A stretch of DNA of 36,696 nt from Prevotella sp. (lineage in GTDB: Bacteria; Bacteroidota; Bacteroidia; Bacteroidales; Bacteroidaceae), in contig JAFWSS010000147.1 of the NCBI GenBank assembly GCA_017524385.1, forward strand, positions 1 to 36,696, written 5' to 3'. The position numbers and the translations under genes are program-made. The notes below the pieces were generated by a model. That model searched no databases. It saw only the letters and a list, made by a program, of their open reading frames with translations, and had not been told where the DNA came from. Below are positions 8,949-18,730 of this stretch, piece after piece. Numbering within the stretch: the first letter of the stretch is position 1; every line of letters begins with the position of its first letter.

Positions 8949-8979
8949 GACTGTTTGACATTTTTCGCTCCATCGTGCG

Positions 8980-9002
8980 CAAGGCGGGAGATTCCTGCCT
9001 TG
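8980..9002 (+). terminator. Hairpin, possible terminator of the SUMF1-type gene
   Basis: CAAGGCGGGA pairs with TCCTGCCTTG across a 3-nt loop (10 pairs, one of them a G-T wobble). It lies 31 nt after the stop codon. No T-run follows, so termination here is only possible. Confidence 0.45.
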
Positions 9003-9053
9003 GGGCATTGGTGGATTATTCCCTTTATCAAGAAAAATGTTGGTTAGATAAAC

Positions 9054-9122
9054 TATGGCAAATGATAGCAAACGATAGCAAAAGACAACAATGTTATAAA
9101 GAGGATAGCAAAAATAGCAAAC
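9054..9122. repeat. Short degenerate repeat, unit about 10 bp (GATAGCAAA)
   Basis: TATGGCAAA at 9054 and GATAGCAAA at 9064, 9074 and 9104, with a last AATAGCAAA at about 9113. The units between are degenerate. The pattern resembles the other short-period intergenic arrays of the window. Confidence 0.5.
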
Positions 9123-9275
9123 TATAATAATGATTAATCAGGTTTTAGGGCCTTTAAGCACTTTGAAGCATTCTGGGTCTTTATTGACAGGTCAGTCGGG
9201 CCGTCATGGTCAGCCCTCCATGCCCTCCATGAGAAAAAAATATCAAAATAGCATGATGGAATCATTTTTTTTGCG

Positions 9276-9283
9276 TATATTTG
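9276..9283 (+). promoter_or_regulatory. Bacteroidetes -7 element (TATATTTG) for the GH128-like gene
   Basis: TATATTTG followed by C matches TAnnTTTG, with no clean TTTG at -33. It predicts a leader of about 95 nt to the ATG at 9384. Confidence 0.5.
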
Positions 9284-9383
9284 CATGCTATGTGTCGAGT
9301 TGTGCTAGAAAACATTATCACCATACCCAGACACGGCATCTTTACCTAACCCATCATTAGAGAAAAAAACAAACCAAAACCAT

Positions 9384-12300
9384 ATGAAAAGACACTCCAT
9401 CATTTTGACCATTGTCCTCCTCTGGGGGATGGCACTTGCCGTGTCTGCCAATACGACACAAAGAGTGGTGCAAGTGACCAACACCGTCACCATCTCCAGC
9501 GATGTGGACTATGTCATCACTTCAGTAACACCCTTCACCGAAGCAGGAGAGGTGGACATCACCAACACAGAGCATGCGGTACTCATCCTCGAAGCCGTCA
9601 AACCCTCAAAGGCTGCAACATGGCTCTCCCATGTGAAAATCAATGGCGTCAGGGCAGTCAACAACTCCAACTGCCAGGTGAAGATACACAACAGGGGATG
9701 CATCATCATGCCCTATGCCGCAAACTTCAAGCCGCTCACCGTCTATTCCGAGAAAAACTTCGAAGGCACCGCCGTCAATGATTTCGGGTTGGAAAACAGC
9801 GGCGGCTTCATGAACACCCTCTCCGCCGAGAAACTCAACAACAAGATACAAAGTTTCAAACTCAAGAGAGGTTACATGGTCACCTTCTCCACACAACCCC
9901 GGGGAAGAGGCTACAGCCGCTGCTTCATCGCTGCCGACAAGGACATCGAGATGGCCGAACTGCCCACCATCCTCGCCGGACGGATTTCCTCCTATCGCAT
10001 CTTCAAGTGGAACGATACCAGCAAGTCGGGCATCGCCAACGACACCAGGGCCGACCCCTGCGCCCAACTCAACGTCACCACCTGCTATTCCTTCGGACTG
10101 GGAGAAGATCGTGGGCCCGATGTGGAATGCGTGCCGCATCACATCTATGAGGACTGGCCATCGGCAAGCGCTTGTGGCTCCGTGGGTTACTCGCCACATA
10201 TGAAAACCAACAACGAACCCGGCAACTCCGCCGACGACCATCCGCAGAGTGTCGATGACATCCTCAACAACTGGGAGAACCTCATGGCAACAGGCATGCG
10301 ACTCTGTTCGCCATCCTCACACGACGGAAGCCTCAACCACCTTCGCGCCTTCCTCGACTCCATCGACGCCAGGGGATGGCGATGCGACATCATCGACCTC
10401 CACTGTTACTGGCCGGAAGGCAGTTTCAACAACATCAAGGGGTGGGTGGATACTTACAAACGTCCCGTATGGATTTCCGAATGGGTGTGGGGCGCCTCTT
10501 GGAACAACAACGGCATCTTCGGCATTGCCACGGGAGCCAACCGCGACAATCCCACAACCGCCCAACTCAACCAAAACAGGGACGCCGTGAAGAGCATCTG
10601 CACCAAACTCAACTCCTGGGACTACATCGAGCGTTACTATTACTGGAACAGCGAAGCCAATTGTTCCAAGATTTACTGGAACGGAAGCCTCACCCCCGCA
10701 GGAGAATACTATGCCAGCATGAACACCGGCGTAGGATACAACGGCAAATATGAGTTCGTACCCACCCTCCCGCGCCAATTCGGCCTTTCCAATTTCAAGG
10801 TTGTCACGGAGGAGGGCAATAATACGCTCACCTGGCGCGACAACAACGGAGAATACAACCAACTCATGGAGGTGCAGCGCAAGGCGAGGGGAGGGCAGTG
10901 GGAGACCATCGCCACCGTGGAACTCAAAGAGACTGCCGCCAACTACACCTACGTTGATGATAACGCCCCCGAGGGAGCCGCCTACAGGGTGCATATCATA
11001 GACCTCGTGGGAGTGGACCACTACACCAGCGACGACATCGACGTGGGCGACGCCATCACCATCGACACCGGAGGGAAGAAATATGCCGGAGGCAACGTCT
11101 TTGTCAACGGCGACTTCGACCTGGGTTTCTACGATTGGACGTCAGGAAACGGCTCGCCCATCGGAATGCCCTATTTCGAAGTGGTGCAGAAGGGTGGACA
11201 CGACGGTGGCCCATACCTGCAGGCCTGCGGTTCGGGAGGTGTAGACCACGCCGCATCGCTCAAGAAAGCCATCGCCCTGAAACCCAACCAAGACTATATG
11301 TTCTCCATCGCCTCGCGCAACGCCGGCATCTACCTCAGGTTCAGTCTTTCCAAGGACGGCAATGACGAGACAGTGAACGTGGCCAAATTCAATTCCACAT
11401 CCGACTGGATGAAACAGACCGTCACCTTCAACAGCGGCAACTACGAGCAAGCCCTCCTCGCTTTCAGATGGCTCAACGCCAAGGGGCAGTTGGACAAGAT
11501 AGAACTGAGACCGCTGTACAACACCCGCGAAGAGGCTGTGGCCGACGGTGTGGAGAAGGCCAAAGTGCAAGCCGCTGCCTTGATGGAGACCAACACCATA
11601 TGGGAAGACCTCAACAGCGACATGTCATCCAAGATGGCCACCATCACCACTGTGGACGACGAGGCACTCTACACCGCACAGGACGCCATCGACGACATGC
11701 TGACCGCCATGCGCGACAAGACGGTCATCGACTCCTTGGTCACCGTGGCCAACACCATTGGCGACATGCAGTTCGAGGGGAAGGAACGCCTTGACGAAGC
11801 CCTCGCTATGGTTGGCAGCATCGGCACCGCCGAGCAGACCATCAATGTGCGCAAGCAACTTCAGACCGCCCTTGAAGCCTTCTTCCCCACCACGGAAGCC
11901 GAGGTCCAGCCACAGCAACCCAAGTTTGCCTCATCCAATGGATGGGAGGTGAAGGTGGGCACCTACAAAGGCGGCGACCAACGCCTCAACACCGTCGGCG
12001 GCAAGACCTGTTGGAACGCATGGTGGAGCAACGTCAACGCCTCACAAGGGAAGAAACAGACCATGGAAGTCAGGCAGAACATCCAACAACTGCCCGAAGG
12101 ACTCTACATGCTCGAGTGCAAGGCCACCACGCAGCACTACTGCCTCAGCGACCAGCACGGCTACCTCGTCTGTCAGGGTGACACCGCCATGACCCCCAAC
12201 CTGCAATACGACTATTTCGACCTGACTTCAGTGGGTGACATCTGGCAGACGCTCACCACCACGCCGCTATATGTGGAAGATGGTGGGGAGGTCACCATCG

Positions 12301-13001
12301 GATTCGTCGGTTCCAAAGATGGTGCCATCGACAACGCCTGGCATGCCATCGGCGATCCCAACAACATGGGCGACAAGCGTGAGGGATGGTGGTGCGCCAC
12401 CGACTTCGTGTTGCGCTTCCATCCCATCCACAAGCATGCTGCTGAACCGGGTGTGTGGAAGACCATCTGCCTTCCCTACGCCTACAAGGTGCCAGAGGGA
12501 GCCAAATGCTATGTCCTTGCAGGCATCCTCTCGTCACACGACAAGGTAGCCTTGCAGGAAGTGGATCAAGTGGAGGCTGGGCAGCCGGTCATCTATATCG
12601 CCGACACCGACAACATCGTCTTCTATGAATATGGCGAGATGGCCAAGACACCGCTGCCCTATGCCACACAAAACAACCTCAGGGGCTTCTTCAAGACCAC
12701 TGCAAGAGCGCCCATTGGCACCTATGTGCTCGACAACGGCTGTTGGATGAAGGTGGGCGAGGAGCGTCCGAAGATAGAAAACTACTCCGCCATCATCTAC
12801 ACCCTAGACGGGATGGAAGAGTTGGACGGATGGGACGGACTCGTCATGAACCTCGTGGACGATCCCGAAGGCATCATGTCGCCTAGCATGGATAGGCAGG
12901 GTGTCAGGATTTACAACATCAACGGACAACCGGCAAGCAACCAGAAGGGCATCGTCATCCAGGTCAAGGATGGCAAAGCCGTCAAGACGGTCAAGCATTA
13001 G
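9384..13001 (+). CDS. Secreted GH128-like (Asl1-like) beta-1,3-glucanase, multimodular
   Basis: 1205 aa. Signal peptide 1-22 (MKRHSII...AVSA). Residues about 25-190 form a beta-rich N-terminal domain of a kind often found before GH128. Residues about 200-450 carry the glycosidase signature: TNNEP with Glu278 as probable acid/base, LHCYWP, then VWISEW with Glu365 as probable nucleophile, all as expected for Asl1-like/GH128 clan GH-A enzymes, which cleave beta-1,3-glucans. Next come an FN3-like domain (465-550), a carbohydrate-binding-like beta-sandwich (570-710, opening VNGDFDLGFYDW), a helical spacer (715-835), a second beta module (850-1015) and a TICLPY...VPEG beta domain (1025-1115). The C-terminus (GVRIYNINGQPASNQKGIVI) resembles a T9SS sorting signal. 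The substrate is inferred from the family. Confidence 0.82.
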   Translation: MKRHSIILTIVLLWGMALAVSANTTQRVVQVTNTVTISSDVDYVITSVTPFTEAGEVDITNTEHAVLILEAVKPSKAATWLSHVKINGVRAVNNSNCQVKIHNRGCIIMPYAANFKPLTVYSEKNFEGTAVNDFGLENSGGFMNTLSAEKLNNKIQSFKLKRGYMVTFSTQPRGRGYSRCFIAADKDIEMAELPTILAGRISSYRIFKWNDTSKSGIANDTRADPCAQLNVTTCYSFGLGEDRGPDVECVPHHIYEDWPSASACGSVGYSPHMKTNNEPGNSADDHPQSVDDILNNWENLMATGMRLCSPSSHDGSLNHLRAFLDSIDARGWRCDIIDLHCYWPEGSFNNIKGWVDTYKRPVWISEWVWGASWNNNGIFGIATGANRDNPTTAQLNQNRDAVKSICTKLNSWDYIERYYYWNSEANCSKIYWNGSLTPAGEYYASMNTGVGYNGKYEFVPTLPRQFGLSNFKVVTEEGNNTLTWRDNNGEYNQLMEVQRKARGGQWETIATVELKETAANYTYVDDNAPEGAAYRVHIIDLVGVDHYTSDDIDVGDAITIDTGGKKYAGGNVFVNGDFDLGFYDWTSGNGSPIGMPYFEVVQKGGHDGGPYLQACGSGGVDHAASLKKAIALKPNQDYMFSIASRNAGIYLRFSLSKDGNDETVNVAKFNSTSDWMKQTVTFNSGNYEQALLAFRWLNAKGQLDKIELRPLYNTREEAVADGVEKAKVQAAALMETNTIWEDLNSDMSSKMATITTVDDEALYTAQDAIDDMLTAMRDKTVIDSLVTVANTIGDMQFEGKERLDEALAMVGSIGTAEQTINVRKQLQTALEAFFPTTEAEVQPQQPKFASSNGWEVKVGTYKGGDQRLNTVGGKTCWNAWWSNVNASQGKKQTMEVRQNIQQLPEGLYMLECKATTQHYCLSDQHGYLVCQGDTAMTPNLQYDYFDLTSVGDIWQTLTTTPLYVEDGGEVTIGFVGSKDGAIDNAWHAIGDPNNMGDKREGWWCATDFVLRFHPIHKHAAEPGVWKTICLPYAYKVPEGAKCYVLAGILSSHDKVALQEVDQVEAGQPVIYIADTDNIVFYEYGEMAKTPLPYATQNNLRGFFKTTARAPIGTYVLDNGCWMKVGEERPKIENYSAIIYTLDGMEELDGWDGLVMNLVDDPEGIMSPSMDRQGVRIYNINGQPASNQKGIVIQVKDGKAVKTVKH

Positions 13002-13004
13002 CGG

Positions 13005-13216
13005 TTTTATCCCGAATTAGAGAATTAGCGAATAACGATGGTCCAAAACTCGTGTTCTTTTATCCCGAATTAGAGAATTAGCGAATAACGATGGTCCAAA
13101 ACTCGTGTTCTTTTGTCCCGAATTAGAGAATTAGCGAATAACGATGGTCCAAAACTCGTGTTCTTTTGTCCCGAATTAGAGAATTAGCGAATTACGATGG
13201 CTCAAGCCTCGTGTTC
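13005..13216. repeat. Four tandem copies of a 53-bp repeat
   Basis: Copies start at 13005, 13058, 13111 and 13164. The first three are nearly identical (ATCCC or GTCCC near the start); the fourth differs in its second half. Each contains the nested short motif GAATTAGAGAATTAGCGAAT. The array fills the gap between the GH128-like gene and the CotH-kinase gene and ends 19 nt before the latter's start codon. Unique spacers are absent, so it is not CRISPR. Confidence 0.92.
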
Positions 13217-13235
13217 TTTTCATCAAAATAAGACA

Positions 13236-16200
13236 ATGAATCAAAAAAGAATCCTTCTTGCATTCCTCCTCCTGGCATCGTTTTTCCAAGCCAGGGCGGA
13301 ATGGATCGATGTCACCGACATCTATTTTGACAACCCACGTTTCGACAATAATTCCGGCAGTGGCTGGGATTGGAACAGTAATGCATCATCTCAGACCGCC
13401 AATTTCGGGTGTTTCGAGTTCTGGAACGGATATTTCTATTTCTTTAAAACACTGAAACTGCCAAAAGGCAACTACCGCCTCTCCTTGCAAGGCTATTACC
13501 GATGTGGCGACTTCGGAGTGTGCTACAACGACTATGAGGCAGGAAGGGAAGAGGTCACCGCATACATCTTTGCTGGTGAGGAGGCGATGCAACCCATCAA
13601 GAGCGTATTCTCAAAGCCCTTTGGCGCTTGGAACCCCGGCTCGTGGTGGACGCCCGACAACGAGCATTATTACCCCGACAACATGCAAGCCGCAGCATAC
13701 GCTTTCTCCGAGGGGGAATACCAGAACGTCTTTGAGTTCTCTTCCGATGGCGAATACATGGACGTAGGAATACGTTGTCTTGATTATCAAGGTTCCAATT
13801 GGTGCATTTTCGACAACTTCAAACTGGAGTACGATGGCGAAATCGTGCTGGCATCAGAATTGAATGTGACTATCGGGAGTACTGAAATCCTTCCCGGGGA
13901 AACGACATGGGTGGCGGCTGCCATCTTGCCGGAAAACGCTGCCAGCGATGAGGTGACATGGGAGTCGAGCAACCCTGTAGTTGCTTCTGTGGGAAGGAAC
14001 GGTGACGTGTATGGCAACAGTGTCGGCACAGCCGTCATCACCGCCACCACCACCGATGGGTCCAACCTCAAGGCTTCCGCAACAGTCACCGTGGTGCCAG
14101 ACACCTTGAAATGGGTGGACCTCACCGACTTCTTCCTTGTCAACCCCAGGTTTGACAACAACGGAACCGATGGTTGGGAATTCAACTCCAACGCCTCTTC
14201 ACAAAAGGTCGGCTATGGCTGCTTTGAGTTCTGGAACGGCTATTACGCGTTCATACAAACGCTCAAGGGGATGCCCGAGGGAATGTACAAAGTCTCCGTA
14301 CAAGCTTTCTACCGTACAGGCGACAACGATGTGGCCTATGAGGCATACCTCAACGGGAAGGAAGAAATCACCGGGATGATGCAAGGTGGATATGATTCAA
14401 GGCCTATCGCCAGCATCTACTCCTTCTCCTTCGACGACTACTCCACCAATTGCTGGAGCCCCAATTGGATGGGAGGCCCTTATTACCCTAACGGTATGGA
14501 ATCGGCTGCGGAGGCGTTCTCCAGGGGCGCCTACAACAACAGCCTCGTCTTCTATCATCATGGTGGAGAGGATGACCTGCATGTCGGACTCTATGGTTAT
14601 GACACCAATTATTCCAATTGGTGCTGTTTCGACAATTTCAAGTTGGAGTATGCCGGAGACTTCGTCAAGGCCACCAGCATCGATGTCAGTATCGAGAAGG
14701 CCGACATCATCGTGTCGGAATCCACCCAGTGCACCGCCACCGTCAAGCCAGACAACACCCTCATCAAGAACGTTGTCTGGACCTCTTCCAACGAGGGCGT
14801 CGCCACCGTTGACCAGAACGGTCGCGTCACGGGCATCGCCAACGGCGTCGCCACCATCACCGCCACCACCTGCGACGGTTCCAACCTCAGCGCATCAGTG
14901 ACGGTGCGGGTGGGCAGCGGGTCGACCAATGATGCCATCGTCATCAACGAGGTGATGGCCTCCAACGTGGATGAGTTCATCAGCCCGGCCTTCAACTTCG
15001 ACGGATGGGTGGAACTCTACAACCCCACACGTCAGGCCACCAAACTGGTGGGACTTTATCTCAGCGACGACGCCGGCAACCTCAAGAAATGGCGTATACC
15101 GTCCAGCGTTGGCATCGTGCCCGCACGTGGCTTCCGCGTAGTCTGGTTTGACAGCAACACCCTCAATCCCGCCCAGGCACCCTTCAAACTCGACACCGAC
15201 GGGGGAGAACTCATCCTCAGCGATGGAGAGAAGGTCATCGCCTCCGTGCAATACCCGGAGAGCATGGAAAGGGTCAGTTATGCACGCACCACCGACGGCG
15301 GTGAAACCTGGGGGTTCACGGCAGATGCCACTCCGGGGAAAACCAACAAGAATTCACACTTTGCTGATGCCCAACTCGCCGCCCCCGTGGTGGACCAACC
15401 CTCGCAACTCTTCAACAACCCCCTCAGCGTGAACGTCACCATTCCGGCCGGCACCACCCTCAGGTACACCACCGACGGTTCATTGCCCACCATGTCAAAT
15501 GGAAGCACGAGCCAGACCGGGCAGTTCAGCGTCAACGAGACGCAATGCTACCGCTTCCGTCTCTTCGCCGATGACATGCTCCCTTCAAGGGTCACCACGC
15601 GCTCCTACATCCAGCGCTCGCGTGACTTCAGCCTTCCCGTCGTTTCCGTCGTCACCGACCGAAGGTTCCTCTACGACGACTCCATTGGAGTATATGTAAG
15701 AGGTGTCAATGGCAGGCCCGGCAACGGCCAGTCGTCGAAATGCAACTGGAACATGGACTGGGAGCGACCCGTCAATTTCTCCTACCTCGACGCCGACGGG
15801 GAGATGGTGCTCAACCAGGATGTCAACCTCGAGATGTGTGGTGGGTGGAGCCGTGCATGGACACCACACGCATTCAAACTCAAGGGCAGCAAGGAACTGG
15901 GTGGCAACAAAAACCTCCCGTATCCCTTCTTCAAGGAGAAACCCTATATTCGCAACAGGACTCTCCAAATCAGAAATGGAGGAAACGACACCGGATGCCG
16001 CATCAAGGACCCGGCGCTGCAATACATCGTACAGAGTTCCGGCATCGACATCGACGTGCAGAGTTATGAACCCGTACATGAGTTCATCAACGGACAGTAC
16101 ATCGGCGTGCTCAACGTACGCGAGCCGAACAACAAGCATTACGTCTATGCCAACTATGGATGGGACGAGGAGGAAATCGACCAGTTTGAGATGTCGCCCG

Positions 16201-18365
16201 ACTCTGGCTACATACAGAAATGCGGTACCGACGTAGCCTTCCTCGAACTGGTGGACAACCTCTCCGTCAACGCAGCAGACAATGACGTCTATGCAGAGAT
16301 CTGCAAGATGCTCGACATCGACGAATACATCAACTACATGGCGGCAGAGTTCTACCTCGCCAACTGGGACTGGCCGCAGAACAACGTGAAAGGCTTCCGC
16401 AACAGGGACGACGGGAAGTTCAGGTTCATCTATTTCGACCTCGACGGCTCGTTCCAAGCGGGAGATCCCTTCGGGACGTTCATGTCAAAGGAATGGTACA
16501 CGTTCGACCCACTCTATCCCACATCACTTGGACATATAGAGGGACCCATACGTTTCGTCACTCTCTTCCGCAACCTGCTCGACAATGCATCTTTCAGGAA
16601 GAAATTCATCGACACCTTCTGCCTCATGGGGGGAAGCGTTTATGAAGCCAACAGGGTCGTCGATATCGTTGACCAACTCGTGGCGAGGGTCAATCCTGCC
16701 ATGCGACTGGAAGGTGGCTCTGCCGACAACACCGCCAACAGCATCAAGAACTTCATGAGGAGAAGAAACGGAGAGGCCATCAACAGCCTGCGCAACTACT
16801 GGATGTTCGACCTCAATGGCACCACGCCGCAGAAGGTCACGCTGCAAAGCAACGTCGAGGGCGCCGACATCCTCGTCAATGGTATGAAAGTGCCAACGGG
16901 ATATTTCAACGGACACCTCTTCCAACCAGCCACACTCCAGGCTGTGGCACCTGCCGGACACGTGTTCCAAGGATGGGCCAGCGGATATGGCAATGAGTCC
17001 ACGGTGCTGCCCTACAAGTCGGTGTGGAACTACTATGACGCCGGTTCGCTCGACAATAGGAACTGGACCTCGCCCTCTTACATCGAAAATGGATGGCACA
17101 CCGGCGTTGCGCCATTAGGCTATGGGAAGAGCGACATCGGAACGGCACTCAACTATGGGACCAATGACAATCAAAAGCGACCGACGGCCTATTTCCGCAT
17201 CAAGGTCAACTTCCCCAGCGCACCGAAGGCGAACGACAAGGTCACGCTTCATTACATCATCGACGATGGCTTCATCATCTATGTCAACGGCGTCGAGGCG
17301 GGACGATACAACATGCCCACCGGACATGTGAGCTACAACTCCTACGCATCCACCTATGCACAGAACAACCCCGACACGGGGACGATGCAACTTGATCCGG
17401 GCCTCTTCCACAGCGGTGTCAACATCATCGCCGTAGAGGTGCACAACAATAGCGCCAGTTCCACAGACCTCTATTGGGAAGCAGCGCTCACCACAACGGC
17501 CATCAACACTTCCGACGTTGATTACATCTCCCCCGACGCTACTATCGCATTGCCCGACGGTGACATATCACTCACTGCCTGCTACAGGGAGATGACAACT
17601 GCCGAAATGGCCGAGGCAGGATATCATCCCGTCAGTGTCAACGAGGTGAGTGCATCCAACAATGCGCTCATCAACGAATACGGGAAGAAGAACGACTGGG
17701 TGGAACTTTACAACGCCACAGATGAAGGTATCGACATCGAGGGGATGTATCTCTCCGACAAACTTGACCAACCGCTACAGTATAAAATCACCAAGGCTGG
17801 CACGTCGGCGAGCACAATCATTCCCGCACATGGCTATCTCGTCATCTGGTGTGACAAGTTGGAGACCACCAACCAGGCGCTTCATGCACCCTTCAAACTC
17901 GCAGGTGAGGAGGGCGTTGTCGTGCTGACGGCTGCCAACGGCAGTTGGAGCGACATCCTGCAATATGGACCACACGACGGCAACTCCACCGTGGGACGCT
18001 ATCCCGACGGCACAGCAGACATCTATATGATGAACGTGCCGACCATCCAAAAAACCAACATCCTCACCAGTTACATGGTGAAGGTGGAGCAGGGTGATTT
18101 CACCAGTGTGCGCAACCCATATATCGCTTCCGCCAACGGCTTCCGCATCTATTATGCCGCCCAACAACTCTGCATCAAGAGCGAGGAGAGCAAATGGGCG
18201 AAAGTCGATATCTACACCACAGATGGAAGACTTGTGGAGCAGCAGACAGTGGAAATCAACCATGGAGTGGCGCGACTGGACATGAGGCATCTGCCCAGCG
18301 GCTTCTATGTGGCAAGAGCCACCGACGACCAAGCCTCAAAGGTGGCCTGCAAATTCGTCAGGTGA
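13236..18365 (+). CDS. Giant secreted CotH-kinase protein with Big2, lamin-tail and T9SS sorting domains
   Basis: 1709 aa from 13236, which gives a signal peptide (MNQKRILL...FFQARA); the frame start at 13197 lies inside the 53-bp repeat. Domains in order: beta module (about 23-200), bacterial Ig-like Big2 (207-287), second beta module (293-475), Big2 (480-560), lamin-tail domain (566-700, IVINEVMAS...WVELYN), chitobiase-like beta segment (715-795, LRYTTDGSLP), CotH kinase-like domain (about 845-1190: VNLEMCGGWSRAW, GVLNVREPNN, NWDWPQNN, FIYFDLDGSF), a beta domain (1200-1250), a galactose-binding-like domain (1260-1425), a second lamin-tail domain (1465-1600) and a T9SS type A sorting domain (about 1640-1709, DIYTTDGRLV...LPSGFYVARA). 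CotH domains phosphorylate proteins in spore formers; the role here is unknown. It may be co-transcribed with the GH128-like gene. Confidence 0.83.
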   Translation: MNQKRILLAFLLLASFFQARAEWIDVTDIYFDNPRFDNNSGSGWDWNSNASSQTANFGCFEFWNGYFYFFKTLKLPKGNYRLSLQGYYRCGDFGVCYNDYEAGREEVTAYIFAGEEAMQPIKSVFSKPFGAWNPGSWWTPDNEHYYPDNMQAAAYAFSEGEYQNVFEFSSDGEYMDVGIRCLDYQGSNWCIFDNFKLEYDGEIVLASELNVTIGSTEILPGETTWVAAAILPENAASDEVTWESSNPVVASVGRNGDVYGNSVGTAVITATTTDGSNLKASATVTVVPDTLKWVDLTDFFLVNPRFDNNGTDGWEFNSNASSQKVGYGCFEFWNGYYAFIQTLKGMPEGMYKVSVQAFYRTGDNDVAYEAYLNGKEEITGMMQGGYDSRPIASIYSFSFDDYSTNCWSPNWMGGPYYPNGMESAAEAFSRGAYNNSLVFYHHGGEDDLHVGLYGYDTNYSNWCCFDNFKLEYAGDFVKATSIDVSIEKADIIVSESTQCTATVKPDNTLIKNVVWTSSNEGVATVDQNGRVTGIANGVATITATTCDGSNLSASVTVRVGSGSTNDAIVINEVMASNVDEFISPAFNFDGWVELYNPTRQATKLVGLYLSDDAGNLKKWRIPSSVGIVPARGFRVVWFDSNTLNPAQAPFKLDTDGGELILSDGEKVIASVQYPESMERVSYARTTDGGETWGFTADATPGKTNKNSHFADAQLAAPVVDQPSQLFNNPLSVNVTIPAGTTLRYTTDGSLPTMSNGSTSQTGQFSVNETQCYRFRLFADDMLPSRVTTRSYIQRSRDFSLPVVSVVTDRRFLYDDSIGVYVRGVNGRPGNGQSSKCNWNMDWERPVNFSYLDADGEMVLNQDVNLEMCGGWSRAWTPHAFKLKGSKELGGNKNLPYPFFKEKPYIRNRTLQIRNGGNDTGCRIKDPALQYIVQSSGIDIDVQSYEPVHEFINGQYIGVLNVREPNNKHYVYANYGWDEEEIDQFEMSPDSGYIQKCGTDVAFLELVDNLSVNAADNDVYAEICKMLDIDEYINYMAAEFYLANWDWPQNNVKGFRNRDDGKFRFIYFDLDGSFQAGDPFGTFMSKEWYTFDPLYPTSLGHIEGPIRFVTLFRNLLDNASFRKKFIDTFCLMGGSVYEANRVVDIVDQLVARVNPAMRLEGGSADNTANSIKNFMRRRNGEAINSLRNYWMFDLNGTTPQKVTLQSNVEGADILVNGMKVPTGYFNGHLFQPATLQAVAPAGHVFQGWASGYGNESTVLPYKSVWNYYDAGSLDNRNWTSPSYIENGWHTGVAPLGYGKSDIGTALNYGTNDNQKRPTAYFRIKVNFPSAPKANDKVTLHYIIDDGFIIYVNGVEAGRYNMPTGHVSYNSYASTYAQNNPDTGTMQLDPGLFHSGVNIIAVEVHNNSASSTDLYWEAALTTTAINTSDVDYISPDATIALPDGDISLTACYREMTTAEMAEAGYHPVSVNEVSASNNALINEYGKKNDWVELYNATDEGIDIEGMYLSDKLDQPLQYKITKAGTSASTIIPAHGYLVIWCDKLETTNQALHAPFKLAGEEGVVVLTAANGSWSDILQYGPHDGNSTVGRYPDGTADIYMMNVPTIQKTNILTSYMVKVEQGDFTSVRNPYIASANGFRIYYAAQQLCIKSEESKWAKVDIYTTDGRLVEQQTVEINHGVARLDMRHLPSGFYVARATDDQASKVACKFVR

Positions 18366-18730
18366 TATTTGAGATGTTAAGAAGGGAAAGAAGTTAACGA
18401 AGTTATCGCTTCGCTCGAAGTTAGCGACAATAGTCTGTCAAAGGCAGAACTATTGTCGCTAATTTCGTTGCTCCTCTAACTTCGTTAAAAGTCAGTGCGC
18501 ATATCCCCCCCCCTCCAGTAGGGTCAGGTCTTGTGCCTGACCGCAAAGGAGCTGAGGTGGGGCCTTTGATTAAAAGTTGATACAACAAATTGGACTCCCG
18601 ACTTCGCAAACTTCAAAAAAGGAACTATTGTCTCTAACTTCATTAACTCCTCTTACTTCTTTAACTTCAAAGAAGGAACTATTGTCGCTAACTTCGTTAA
18701 CTCTTCTTACTTCATCAACTTCAAAGAAAC
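18366..18730. repeat. Cluster of direct and inverted intergenic repeats
   Basis: A motif around ACTATTGTCGCTAACTTCG recurs. It is inverted at about 18391-18434 and direct from 18449, and it lies within two adjacent 54-bp copies at 18611-18664 and 18665-18718, with the start of a third. The inverted and direct copies form a 14-bp perfect stem (18421-18434 with 18449-18462), extended by four pairs past one mismatch. A second hairpin, GGTCAGG/CCTGACC, is at 18522-18542, and a run of nine C's is at 18505-18513. No gene is seen. Confidence 0.8.

Larger units (their letters stand above)
8949..9383. other. Intergenic gap: hairpin, 10-bp-period repeat and promoter
   Basis: No credible gene. It contains the hairpin at 8980-9002, a GATAGCAAA-type repeat of about 10-bp period at 9054-9122 and the -7 element at 9276-9283. 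Short ORFs here have repeat-driven composition. Confidence 0.6.

Noticed and set aside
13005-13216. CRISPR array
   Set aside because: The 53-bp units are contiguous tandem copies with no unique spacers, and no cas genes are nearby.
15585-16457. A 290-codon minus-strand frame inside the CotH-kinase gene
   Set aside because: Antisense shadow of a clear multidomain gene; valine/glutamate-rich with no family resemblance or promoter.
18505-18513. Poly-C tract as a phase-variation switch
   Set aside because: Nine C's are prone to slippage, but the tract is not inside a gene or promoter that I can identify.
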